A DNA stretch of 21,629 nt. It comes from DASPWW01 sp035461345. Lineage in GTDB: Bacteria > Actinomycetota > Thermoleophilia > Solirubrobacterales > 70-9. The notes under the pieces are model-generated. The model was not told where the DNA came from. It saw only the letters and a list, made by a program, of their open reading frames with translations, and searched no databases. The stretch spans positions 1 through 21,629 of the forward strand of contig DATHVJ010000042.1 in assembly GCA_035461345.1 (NCBI GenBank). The letters are read 5' to 3'. Position numbers and translations under genes: made by a program. This document shows positions 1 to 7,166 of this stretch, in pieces (the stretch's first letter is position 1; every line of letters begins with the position of its first letter).

Positions 1-1661
1 TCACCAGGCGCGGCCTCGAGCTGACCGACCGGGTCTGCTGGGTGATCCTCGGTGTCGCGATGGCGGTTGCCGCGGCTCTGATCCTGTACCTGAACCGGGG
101 GACGACGTTCTTTCCCGACGAGATCGACTGGGTCTACGCGAGCCCGAGCCTTAGTGCAGGCGACGTCTTCGAGCCTCACAACGGACACCTTGTCGCAACC
201 ACCCGCCTCGTCTACAAGGCGATCCTGGAGACGGTCGGCGCCGAGTACCTGGCGTTTCGTCTGCTCGGCGTCGCGGCGGTGCTGCTCTCGGCCGCCCTGT
301 TCTACGCGCTGGCCAAGCGGAGGATCGGCGCGCTGCCTGCGCTGGCACCGGCCTTCGTCCTCCTCTTCCTCGGTTCAGCGCCGGTACATGTGACCTCGCC
401 GGTGGGGTTCACACCCGTCTTCAGCATCGCCGCCGGGCTCGCCGCACTGCTCGCTCTGGAGCGGTCGGACTGGCGCGGGGACCTCGCAGGATGCGGACTC
501 ATCATCATCTCGATTGCCACGTACACGACGGGGCTGGCGTTCCTGGGCGGGGTCTCAATCTCGGTGCTGCTGCGCCCCGACCGGGCGCGACGAGCCTGGA
601 TCTTCCTCGTCCCGCTCCTCCTCTATGCGGCGTGGTGGCTGCAGGCGCTGTCATCGGAGAGCTCCGCCTCGGGGGAGGCGAGTCCCTTCAACGTCGTCCT
701 GATCCCAAATTGGGTGGCCGAGTCGTTGGCTGCTGTCCTGTCAGCGATCACAGGGCTGGGCTACGAGTTCGCCGAGCAAGCGGTGACCGGGGTCTCTGTC
801 GGGTGGGGTCGAGTACTGGCTGTCCTTGCGGTGGTCGCACTCGTGCTGCGGATCAGGCGCGGCCACCTTCCCCCTGCACTCTGGGTGTCGTTCGGAGTCG
901 TGCTGACGTACTGGTCACTCGGAGCGCTCGTCGCGGGCTCGTTCTCGCGGGTTCCCGAAGCGAGCCGCTTCATCTATCCGGGGGCCGTCGGCTTGCTCCT
1001 CGTGGCGACCGCGGCCGCGCAGGGGCTCCGCCTCTCGAGGCTGGGTGTGTCCGTCCTGTTCATCGCCGCCGCCTTCAGCCTCGCAACCAACATCGCGCTG
1101 CTGGCCGACGGAGCGGCGCAGACCAGAAACGTCCGCTCCCCCGAGGCTCGTGCGTACTTCACGGCTCTCGAGCTTGCACGAGGAAGGGTTGTTCCCGACT
1201 TCATGTTCGGACCGCCCCAGACCACGCCCATCGAGTCGCCGGCCGCAGCGTACTTCGAAGCCGCCGATCGATACGGCTCGCTGGCGTTCCCCCTTCCCGA
1301 GCTCCAGCAGCAGAGTGAGGCCGTCCGCCAGCGTGCCGACGGGATCCTCGTGAGTGCACTGGGGCTGCGTTTGGAGGCATCGTCATCACGACAGGGCAAC
1401 GCCTGCGTCCGAGTCGGGGTACAGCAGCGGAGAGGGGTGCTCAGCTTCGAGCTCCCACGCCGCGGCGCGAGCCTGCGCGTGCGGGCTCCCGGCCCCGCAG
1501 CGCTGACGCTCGGTCGCTTCGGCGACCTTCCCTCCGTCGAGGTGGGGAGCCTGGCGCCCGGCCAGCTTGCGGCGCTGAGGATCCCGCCCGACGCCTCGCC
1601 GAGGCCGTGGCGCGCCGCGGTCGCGGAGGCGGGCTCGGTCGAGGTCTGCGAGCTGCGGTGA
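1..1661 (+). CDS. GT-C-like polytopic membrane protein, copy A (5' truncated by window edge)
   Basis: The open frame runs in from the left edge (first full codon at base 3). Although a GTG occurs at 42, the residues encoded before it (TRRGLELTDRVCW) match the N-terminus of the next gene, so the true start lies upstream of the window. The protein has about ten hydrophobic segments. The first is followed by a loop carrying FFPDE and EPHNGH, a layout seen in GT-C glycosyltransferases, where an acidic pair after the first membrane helix is catalytic. A soluble C-terminal part of roughly 130 residues follows; it is probably extracytoplasmic and holds two cysteines (NACVRV and VEVCEL). Family knowledge suggests transfer of a sugar from a polyprenyl-phosphate donor on the outer membrane face; this is inference. 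It overlaps the next gene by one base (TGATG), suggesting translational coupling. It is a paralogue of that gene, with 264-292 identical to 1991-2019. Confidence 0.75.
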   Translation, partial: TRRGLELTDRVCWVILGVAMAVAAALILYLNRGTTFFPDEIDWVYASPSLSAGDVFEPHNGHLVATTRLVYKAILETVGAEYLAFRLLGVAAVLLSAALFYALAKRRIGALPALAPAFVLLFLGSAPVHVTSPVGFTPVFSIAAGLAALLALERSDWRGDLAGCGLIIISIATYTTGLAFLGGVSISVLLRPDRARRAWIFLVPLLLYAAWWLQALSSESSASGEASPFNVVLIPNWVAESLAAVLSAITGLGYEFAEQAVTGVSVGWGRVLAVLAVVALVLRIRRGHLPPALWVSFGVVLTYWSLGALVAGSFSRVPEASRFIYPGAVGLLLVATAAAQGLRLSRLGVSVLFIAAAFSLATNIALLADGAAQTRNVRSPEARAYFTALELARGRVVPDFMFGPPQTTPIESPAAAYFEAADRYGSLAFPLPELQQQSEAVRQRADGILVSALGLRLEASSSRQGNACVRVGVQQRRGVLSFELPRRGASLRVRAPGPAALTLGRFGDLPSVEVGSLAPGQLAALRIPPDASPRPWRAAVAEAGSVEVCELR

Positions 1662-3424
1662 TGAGCGGGGTGCCGCACAGCCTCGACGACGAGCGGCCAG
1701 CGGTCCCGCGGATCGTGCTCCCGGTCACCGCCCGGGGCGTGGAGCTGACCGACCGGCTTTGCTGGCTGATCCTCGGGGTCGCGATGGCGCTCGCCGCGGG
1801 GCTGATCCTGTACCTCAACCGGGGGACGACGTTCTTCCTCGACGAGCTTGCCTGGGTCTACGAGAGCCTTGTCCTGGGCGGTATTGACGACGTCCTCGAG
1901 CCCCACAACGGACACCTGATCGCGACCAGCCGCCTCGTCTACAAGGCGATCCTCGAGACAATCGGAGCCGAGTACGTGGCCTTCCGCCTCCTCGGCGTCG
2001 CGGCGGTGCTGCTCTCGGCTGCCCTGTTTTACGCGCTGGCCAAGCGGCGGCTCGGCGCGCTCCCAGCGCTGGCCCCGGCGCTGGTTGTACTGTTCCTCGG
2101 CTCGGCCTGGCAGCACGTGGTGATCCCGATCGGATTCACCGTGATCTCCAGCGTCGCAGCGGGGCTCGGCGCGCTGCTGGCGCTGGAGCGCGACGACCGC
2201 AGAGGTGACGTCGCGGCATGCGCGCTGCTCGTGCTGTCGCTGGCCACCTACACGACCGGGCTTGGGTTTGTCGCCGGCGTCGCCGTCCACGTCCTCACCC
2301 GTCCTGATCGCTGGCGGCGGGCCTGGATCTTCGGCCTGCCGCTGATCCTTTACGCGGCCTGGTGGGTGTGGGCGCTCGACTTCTCCTCCTCGGCGAAGGG
2401 CGAGGCGCACGCCTCGAATCTCCTGTTGATCCCGGACTACCTGATCGAGTCGCTGGCCACCGCGGTCGCCGCTATCGTCGGGGTCGGTTACGACTTCGCT
2501 CAGCTCTCGCCGCCGGGATCCGAGCTCGGCTGGGGCCGCGCGCTGGCGGTGCTCACGCTGATCGCACTGGGGGTGCGTCTGGCGCGCGGGTCGATCCCCC
2601 GAGCCCTGTGGGTGATGGTGGCGGTCCTGCTCAGCTACTGGGTCCTCGGCGCGCTCGCAGCGAGCGGGGAGCGCGCGCCCTGGGCTCCGCGCTACGTGTA
2701 CTTCGGCGCCGTCGGCGTGCTGCTCGTCGCGGCCGAGGCCGTCCGCCCGCTGAAGATCACGCGGGTCGGTCTGGTCGCGCTGTTCGCCGTCACCGCCTTC
2801 AGCCTGGCTACAAACCTGGGCGTGCTGCGAAACGGCAGCGTGTACTTCAAGGACGACTACTCGATCCCCGCCCGAGCGCAGTTCGCGATGCTCGAGCTGG
2901 CGCGCGGCGTGGCGGCCGACAGCTTCGATCCCGCCGCTCGACTCCCGCAGGCCGTGGCGCCGGTCGGGGCCCAGACGGCCACCTACTACGAGCTCGTCGA
3001 CCGTTACGGATCGTTGGCCTTCTCGCTCGACGAGCTGTCGCGACAGAGCGAAGCGGTCAGACAGGGCGCCGACCGGGTGCTAGCGCAGGCACTCGCCCTT
3101 CGTCTGGTGCCGGCCCAGCCGCCACGCACGCAGCGCCGATGCGAGCGGGTCGAGTCCTCCGTCGACAACCTCGGGTTCGAGCTTCCGCCCCGCGGCGCCA
3201 CCCTCCGCGTCGACGCCGCGGCGCCTGCGTCGCTCTCCCTGTCCCGGTTCGCCGGCTTTCCGGCGGCGAAGATCGGGAGGATCTCCCCCGGCCGGACCGC
3301 GGCACTGACCATCCCCACCGACGTCGCATCGACCCCGTGGCACGGGGTGATCACGGGGGCCGTCGCGGTCACGGTGTGCCCGCTGGCCGGCGAGGGTGGC
3401 GCTAGCGGTCCCACCAATAGCTGA
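1661..3424 (+). CDS. GT-C-like polytopic membrane protein, copy B
   Basis: A 587-residue protein. I chose the ATG at 1661 because it overlaps the stop of copy A by one base; a more upstream start would lie inside copy A. The first membrane segment is around residues 33-52. It is followed by FFLDE (D61, E62) and EPHNGH (80-85), then about nine more hydrophobic segments, and an Arg-Tyr (PRYVYFGA) before a late helix, as in many GT-C enzymes. The last 130 or so residues look beta-rich and carry cysteines near 494 and 573, at positions equivalent to those of copy A. This suggests a disulfide in an extracytoplasmic domain. The likely role is a polyprenyl-phosphate-sugar-dependent glycosyltransferase or related transferase in envelope glycan assembly. 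The adjacent DPM1-like gene fits as donor supplier. Exact substrate and activity cannot be read from sequence; a non-enzymatic membrane protein is the main alternative. Confidence 0.8.
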   Translation: MSGVPHSLDDERPAVPRIVLPVTARGVELTDRLCWLILGVAMALAAGLILYLNRGTTFFLDELAWVYESLVLGGIDDVLEPHNGHLIATSRLVYKAILETIGAEYVAFRLLGVAAVLLSAALFYALAKRRLGALPALAPALVVLFLGSAWQHVVIPIGFTVISSVAAGLGALLALERDDRRGDVAACALLVLSLATYTTGLGFVAGVAVHVLTRPDRWRRAWIFGLPLILYAAWWVWALDFSSSAKGEAHASNLLLIPDYLIESLATAVAAIVGVGYDFAQLSPPGSELGWGRALAVLTLIALGVRLARGSIPRALWVMVAVLLSYWVLGALAASGERAPWAPRYVYFGAVGVLLVAAEAVRPLKITRVGLVALFAVTAFSLATNLGVLRNGSVYFKDDYSIPARAQFAMLELARGVAADSFDPAARLPQAVAPVGAQTATYYELVDRYGSLAFSLDELSRQSEAVRQGADRVLAQALALRLVPAQPPRTQRRCERVESSVDNLGFELPPRGATLRVDAAAPASLSLSRFAGFPAAKIGRISPGRTAALTIPTDVASTPWHGVITGAVAVTVCPLAGEGGASGPTNS

Positions 3425-3435
3425 GCCCGGCTGGC

Positions 3436-3441
3436 TATCCT
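3436..3441 (+). promoter_or_regulatory. Candidate -10 box (TATCCT) for leaderless transcript
   Basis: TATCCT fits the loose TAnnnT -10 pattern and ends 9 bases before the ATG at 3451, so transcription would begin at or near the start codon. It is preceded by GC, giving GCTAnnnT as in the boxes at 19432 and 21121. I see no convincing -35 element. No Shine-Dalgarno sequence is evident in the 26-base gap. Confidence 0.3.
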
Positions 3442-3450
3442 GCCAGCGCC

Positions 3451-4470
3451 ATGGGCGTAGCGGAGTTGACCGGCCGAGAGCCCGCTCCCGAGCGGGCCGG
3501 CGCAGCCGAGATCGAGCTGTCGGTGGTGGTGCCGGTGTTCAACGAGCGGGACGCTCTGCCGGAGCTCCTCGCAGAGATCGAGCGAGCCTGTGACTCGATC
3601 GCACGCTCGTGGGAGGTGATCTTCGTCGATGACGGCTCCACCGACGGCACGGCCGAGCTCCTGTCCGAGCTCGTAGCCGACCGGCGAGGGATCCGGAGCG
3701 TGCGACTGCGGCGGAACTTCGGCAAGTCCGCCGCGCTGTCCGCCGGTTTCGAGCAAAGCTCGGGCGAGGTGGTGGTCACGATCGACGGCGACGGCCAGGA
3801 CGATCCCGGGGAGATCACGGCGCTGGTGGCGAAGCTCGACGAGGGCTACCAACTCGTCTCCGGGTGGAAGCGTGACCGCCAGGACCCCGCCCTGCGACGT
3901 TGGGCGTCGCGACTGTTCAACGGTGTCACCGCGCGGCTGTCAGGGGTGGGGCTGCACGACTTCAACTGCGGGCTGAAGGCGTACCGAGGCGAGTGCGCGC
4001 GTTCCCTGCGGATCTACGGCGAGCTTCACCGCTACATACCGGTGCTGGCCGTGCAGAGTGGATGGCGGGTGACCGAGGTGCCTGTGCACCATCGCGCTCG
4101 CCGCCACGGCCGGTCCAAGTTCGGGATCGAGCGCTACGCGCGCGGCCCCTTCGACCTCTTGACGGTGCTGTTCATCGGCCGCTACCAGCACCGGCCCCTG
4201 CACTTCTTCGGTGGGCTCGGTGTGGCACTGATGCTTGTCGGGGCGGCAATTTCCACGTACCTGGCGGTGCTTCGGCTTCAGGGCGAGGCGATTGGCGACA
4301 GGCCATTGCTGTTGCTCGGGGTACTGCTGATCGTGGTGGGGATCCAGCTGCTCACCTTTGGCCTGCTGGGTCAGATGTTCGTCGTCATGCGCCATGAGCG
4401 GGTCACGGCTGGCTCGGGAGAGGGCCGGGTCGAGCGTGTGCTCAGCGGAGGGCCCCCGCGGACGCCGTAG
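3451..4470 (+). CDS. Polyprenyl-phosphate glycosyltransferase, GT2 (DPM1/GtrB/ArnC-like)
   Basis: A 339-residue protein with an N-terminal GT-A fold and a two-helix membrane anchor. Visible motifs are SVVVPVFNE (24-32), VDDGSTDGT (59-67), RRNFGKSAAL (88-97), the metal-binding IDGDGQDDP (111-119) and HGRSKFG (219-225). These are the hallmark set of dolichol-phosphate-mannose synthase-like enzymes. Hydrophobic segments at about 250-275 and 284-312 match the two C-terminal helices of GtrB and ArnC proteins. The expected reaction is transfer of a sugar from a nucleotide donor to undecaprenyl phosphate on the cytoplasmic face. The start is 26 bases after copy B of the GT-C-like pair, whose members could use the lipid-linked sugar after it is flipped. 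No GtrA-type flippase is seen beside it. A TATCCT box lies 9 bases before the ATG, so this gene may also be transcribed separately as a leaderless message. Confidence 0.92.
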   Translation: MGVAELTGREPAPERAGAAEIELSVVVPVFNERDALPELLAEIERACDSIARSWEVIFVDDGSTDGTAELLSELVADRRGIRSVRLRRNFGKSAALSAGFEQSSGEVVVTIDGDGQDDPGEITALVAKLDEGYQLVSGWKRDRQDPALRRWASRLFNGVTARLSGVGLHDFNCGLKAYRGECARSLRIYGELHRYIPVLAVQSGWRVTEVPVHHRARRHGRSKFGIERYARGPFDLLTVLFIGRYQHRPLHFFGGLGVALMLVGAAISTYLAVLRLQGEAIGDRPLLLLGVLLIVVGIQLLTFGLLGQMFVVMRHERVTAGSGEGRVERVLSGGPPRTP

Positions 4471-4520
4471 AAACAACCAACTTCGCGAAGTTCCAGACCC
4501 GCAACCCGGTCGTCCGCAGG

Positions 4521-5051
4521 ATGATCGAGGGCTTCTTCCGGGAGCTGCGCGAGATCGTCGAGCCGCTTCACCCCGACAGTGTCCTCGACGCCGGCTGCGG
4601 AGAGGGCGAGACCATCGCTCGCCTTCGCGGGGCGCTCGGAGAGAGCATCGCGGCCGTCGACATCCTCGAGCAGTGCGTGACGTTCACGAGCGAGCGGCTT
4701 CCCCACGTCGATGCGCGGCAGGCCAGCGTGTACGAGCTCCCGTTCGAGGATGACGCGTTCGACCTCGTGCTCTCGCTCGAGGTTCTCGAGCATCTCGCCA
4801 GCCCGGCCGTCGCGCTGCGCGAGCTGGGCCGCGTGGCCAGGCGCGACCTCGTGCTGTCGGTTCCGTACGAGCCCTACTTCCGGCTCGGTAGCCTGCTGCG
4901 CGGCAAGTACGTGAGCCAGCTCGGCAACCATCCTGAGCACGTCAATCACTGGAACCGGCGAAGCTTCCCGGCCGTGCTCAGCTCGTACTACGACGTGGTC
5001 CAGGTCCGGGTGGCGTTCCCGTGGCTTATCGCGCACTGCCGGACCCGATAG
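4521..5051 (+). CDS. Class I SAM-dependent methyltransferase (start uncertain)
   Basis: The frame from the ATG at 4521 gives 176 residues. It contains motif I VLDAGCGEG (21-29), an acidic strand end AVD (45-47), and the post-II motif DLVLSLEVLEHL (81-92). These are typical of methyltransferase_11 type proteins acting on small molecules, sugars or lipids. The open frame continues upstream without a stop to 4398 and encodes family-like residues (NFAKFQTRNPVVRR) just before the ATG, yet has no ATG, GTG or TTG there. A GGAGGG at 4447-4452 lies about 14 bases before a GTA at 4467. The true product may therefore begin near 4467-4479 from a rare start, or the region may contain a sequence error. It directly follows the GT2 gene and converges on the next gene 16 bases downstream. 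The substrate is unknown; glycan or lipid-linked glycan methylation is an inference from context. Confidence 0.8.
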   Translation: MIEGFFRELREIVEPLHPDSVLDAGCGEGETIARLRGALGESIAAVDILEQCVTFTSERLPHVDARQASVYELPFEDDAFDLVLSLEVLEHLASPAVALRELGRVARRDLVLSVPYEPYFRLGSLLRGKYVSQLGNHPEHVNHWNRRSFPAVLSSYYDVVQVRVAFPWLIAHCRTR

Positions 5052-5067
5052 CGAACCGGCGGGGCCC

Positions 5068-5952
5068 TCAGCTGCGCGTGAAGAGGTTGACGGAGGCGAT
5101 CTTGCGCATCGGGTACTCGTCGTAGGCGAGCGAGCCCCGCCACCGCTCGTGGGCCTCCGCGGAGACGAAGTACGTCTCCGGGTCCTCGTCCAAGCTGGCC
5201 AGGGTCCGGTCGAGCAGTTCGGGATCGATCGCCGACGCCCTGATCACTCGCTCCAGCCGTTCCCGGTGCGCGCGTTCTCCCCAACCGCGCACGACGTGGT
5301 CGATAGCATGGATGCAGCATCCCTCCGGGGCGACCATCTCGCGGGCGGCGGACACCACCGCTTCGACCGACTCGACCGCAACGTGCTCGAGCACCGAGAT
5401 CGAGTACACGACGGAGCAGCCGCCGGCGATGCCGTGGCGCGGCGGGAACGTCTCCCTGACGAAGGTCAGCTCGGGGTAGGCGCGCCGGAAGGCGCGGTAC
5501 TCGAGTGGCCCGTTCCCGGTGCCGTCGTAGGGATCGACTACGACCACCTCGTACCCAAGCCGGGCCAGCACGCCCGCCACGAGCGGCTCCCCTGCGCCGA
5601 TCTCCGCCACCCGGCGGCCGGGTTCGACATTTCCCACCACCGCCTTGAGGGCCCAGCATCGCTGTAGGTCCTTCATGTCCTCGTTCGCCGCGGCCAGCCC
5701 GGGTAGGGCCTCGCAACTGTCCGCGTAGTCGCGGACCGTCCCGTACGAGAGCGGCGGGGGCTCGAACCTCCCGCGGTAGCGCTCCGCAACCCGCCACAGC
5801 ACTTCGTCGGGGACGAGGGCTCGGCTGCGGTTGTCTCCCAGGCCCGGCGCGATCGGCGCCGCGCCGGCGCCGACGTTGCGGTCCCTGACCACGCGCACGA
5901 CGTCGGCGACCCGGGCGCGCGCTCGGCGCAGTGGACTGCGTGAGTTGGTCAC
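5068..5952 (-). CDS. SAM-dependent methyltransferase-like protein
   Basis: A 294-residue protein starting at a GTG (5952), which overlaps the stop of the upstream glycosyltransferase by four bases (GTGA), a typical coupled junction. After about 110 residues of basic and mixed N-terminal sequence comes a Rossmann methyltransferase core. It has motif I VAEIGAGEP (115-123), the acidic end of strand two at D140 (VVVVDPYDGT), and the post-motif SVVYSISVLEHV (180-191). The C-terminal portion after about 220 is not one I recognise. It is the last gene of the minus-strand block that begins with the epimerase. A role in methylating a sugar or the growing glycan is likely from context. It shows no obvious similarity to the methyltransferase at 4521 beyond the core motifs, so the two probably have different substrates. 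Confidence 0.8.
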   Translation of the reverse strand: MTNSRSPLRRARARVADVVRVVRDRNVGAGAAPIAPGLGDNRSRALVPDEVLWRVAERYRGRFEPPPLSYGTVRDYADSCEALPGLAAANEDMKDLQRCWALKAVVGNVEPGRRVAEIGAGEPLVAGVLARLGYEVVVVDPYDGTGNGPLEYRAFRRAYPELTFVRETFPPRHGIAGGCSVVYSISVLEHVAVESVEAVVSAAREMVAPEGCCIHAIDHVVRGWGERAHRERLERVIRASAIDPELLDRTLASLDEDPETYFVSAEAHERWRGSLAYDEYPMRKIASVNLFTRS

Positions 5953-7166
5953 ATTCTGCCTCCGGGGCTCCGACCCTGCTCCATCATCGTGTCTCCCCGG
6001 GGCGCGCCGTGGGCGGCTATCCGGCGGTAGAAGGCGGCGAGTCTATCCGTGTTCTCGTCCCAGTCCAGGCTATGGAGCGCGAACTCCCGCGCCCCCCTTC
6101 CGAGGCGCCGTGCGAGGTCGGGGTCGGCGATCAGCGAGTCGACGCGATCCGCGATCTCGACCCCGTCGCCGCGATCGAGCAGCAGCGCGTCCTCTCCGTC
6201 GACGAGGTCCGCACCGATGTTGCAGCGCGGGAGCACGACGGGACGGCCCATGGCCAGGAACTCCGGCAGCTTCGACGGCAGGCGGTATCGGTTGAACTCG
6301 TCCGGCGCCCCTGGTTGGACGAAGGCGTCGGCCAGCGCCAGGTAGCCGGGAACCTCGCGCCACGGAACCGCTCCGAGCTCGATCACGCCGCGATCCCGCA
6401 GCGCTCCGAAGCTGGGATCGACCCCGTGGGTCCAGTTCTCTCCCAGCCGCAGGAGCTTCACCGGGCGGCCGCGGCGCTGGAGCAGCGAGACCGCGAGGTA
6501 GAGGCTGAACATCTCGCGTTGGTTCGCGTAGTGCATGGCCCCCTGGTAGACGAGCAGGAACTCGTCCCGCGCCACCCCGAACTGCTCCCGCTCGGCGGCC
6601 GGCTCGACGTGAGGGCCGAACCGCTCCGCGTCCACCCCCGGGCGCATCAGGTGGTGGGGGACTCGCCCGAAGTTGAACTCGTTCAGCTCCTCGGTGATGA
6701 CTGTGACCCCTGCCGCCCCCCGCATGAACTTCGGGTAATGGGTCGGGTGGGCGTACTCCAGCCCCGCGATGCTGTCCTGCTCCTCGATAGGCGCCGAGCG
6801 CAGCTCCGCGAACTCGCGGCCCTCGACCGCCCCGGCCAGGTGCTCCTCGTTGTCCTCGAGGTGGACCACGTACGCCGCCCCGAGGCGCTCGGCCGCCGCG
6901 ACCGTCGCGCGCCGGACGCGCTCGCGCGGCGTCCACGCGTGGATCACTGTCTCGCCACCCCGGCGGCGGTAGTCCGAGACCCTCCCGGCCAGCGCGCGGT
7001 AGTCGAGGCACTCGAACCTCGGCTCGCCGACGCCATGGACCAACTCTGGCGCCCTTCCGCACACCGCGACCTCGAACCCACGGTCGACGAGCCTGTTGGC
7101 GAAATGGAACGTCTGGATCGCGCTGTTCGATTCGAACGTACCGTAGTGGACGACGAGGATCCTCAT
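5949..7166 (-). CDS. Glycosyltransferase, GT4-like (GT-B fold)
   Basis: A 405-residue protein. I set the start at the ATG at 7166, which overlaps the previous gene's stop by four bases (ATGA). The frame stays open upstream but that region lies inside the neighbouring gene. The N-terminal half begins MRILVVHYG and has a Rossmann-like layout. The C-terminal half shows the GT-B donor-site pattern, with LVYQGAMHYANQ (205-216), a binding strand around ADAFVQPG (279-286) and LPSKLPEFLAMGRPVV (296-311). The glutamate before FLAMG corresponds to the second Glu of the EX7E motif. The first Glu is not at the canonical spacing, so donor handling may differ from classical GT4 enzymes. It is expected to be cytoplasmic and to transfer a sugar from a nucleotide donor onto the lipid-linked glycan. 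It sits between a GT2 and a methyltransferase in one coupled operon. Confidence 0.85.
   Translation of the reverse strand: MRILVVHYGTFESNSAIQTFHFANRLVDRGFEVAVCGRAPELVHGVGEPRFECLDYRALAGRVSDYRRRGGETVIHAWTPRERVRRATVAAAERLGAAYVVHLEDNEEHLAGAVEGREFAELRSAPIEEQDSIAGLEYAHPTHYPKFMRGAAGVTVITEELNEFNFGRVPHHLMRPGVDAERFGPHVEPAAEREQFGVARDEFLLVYQGAMHYANQREMFSLYLAVSLLQRRGRPVKLLRLGENWTHGVDPSFGALRDRGVIELGAVPWREVPGYLALADAFVQPGAPDEFNRYRLPSKLPEFLAMGRPVVLPRCNIGADLVDGEDALLLDRGDGVEIADRVDSLIADPDLARRLGRGAREFALHSLDWDENTDRLAAFYRRIAAHGAPRGDTMMEQGRSPGGRM

Noticed and set aside
42..1661. GTG at 42 as the real start of the first gene
   Set aside because: In-frame residues before it match the N-terminus of the paralogue, so the gene begins outside the window.
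974..2410. Long open frame on the minus strand opposite the two GT-C-like genes
   Set aside because: It is rich in Arg, Pro, Gly and Asp with no recognisable domain, and lies antisense to two clear paralogous genes. Such frames are expected in high-GC DNA.
5052..5067. Possible bidirectional terminator between the convergent methyltransferase genes
   Set aside because: The gap is only 16 bases and shows no stem-loop followed by a T run.
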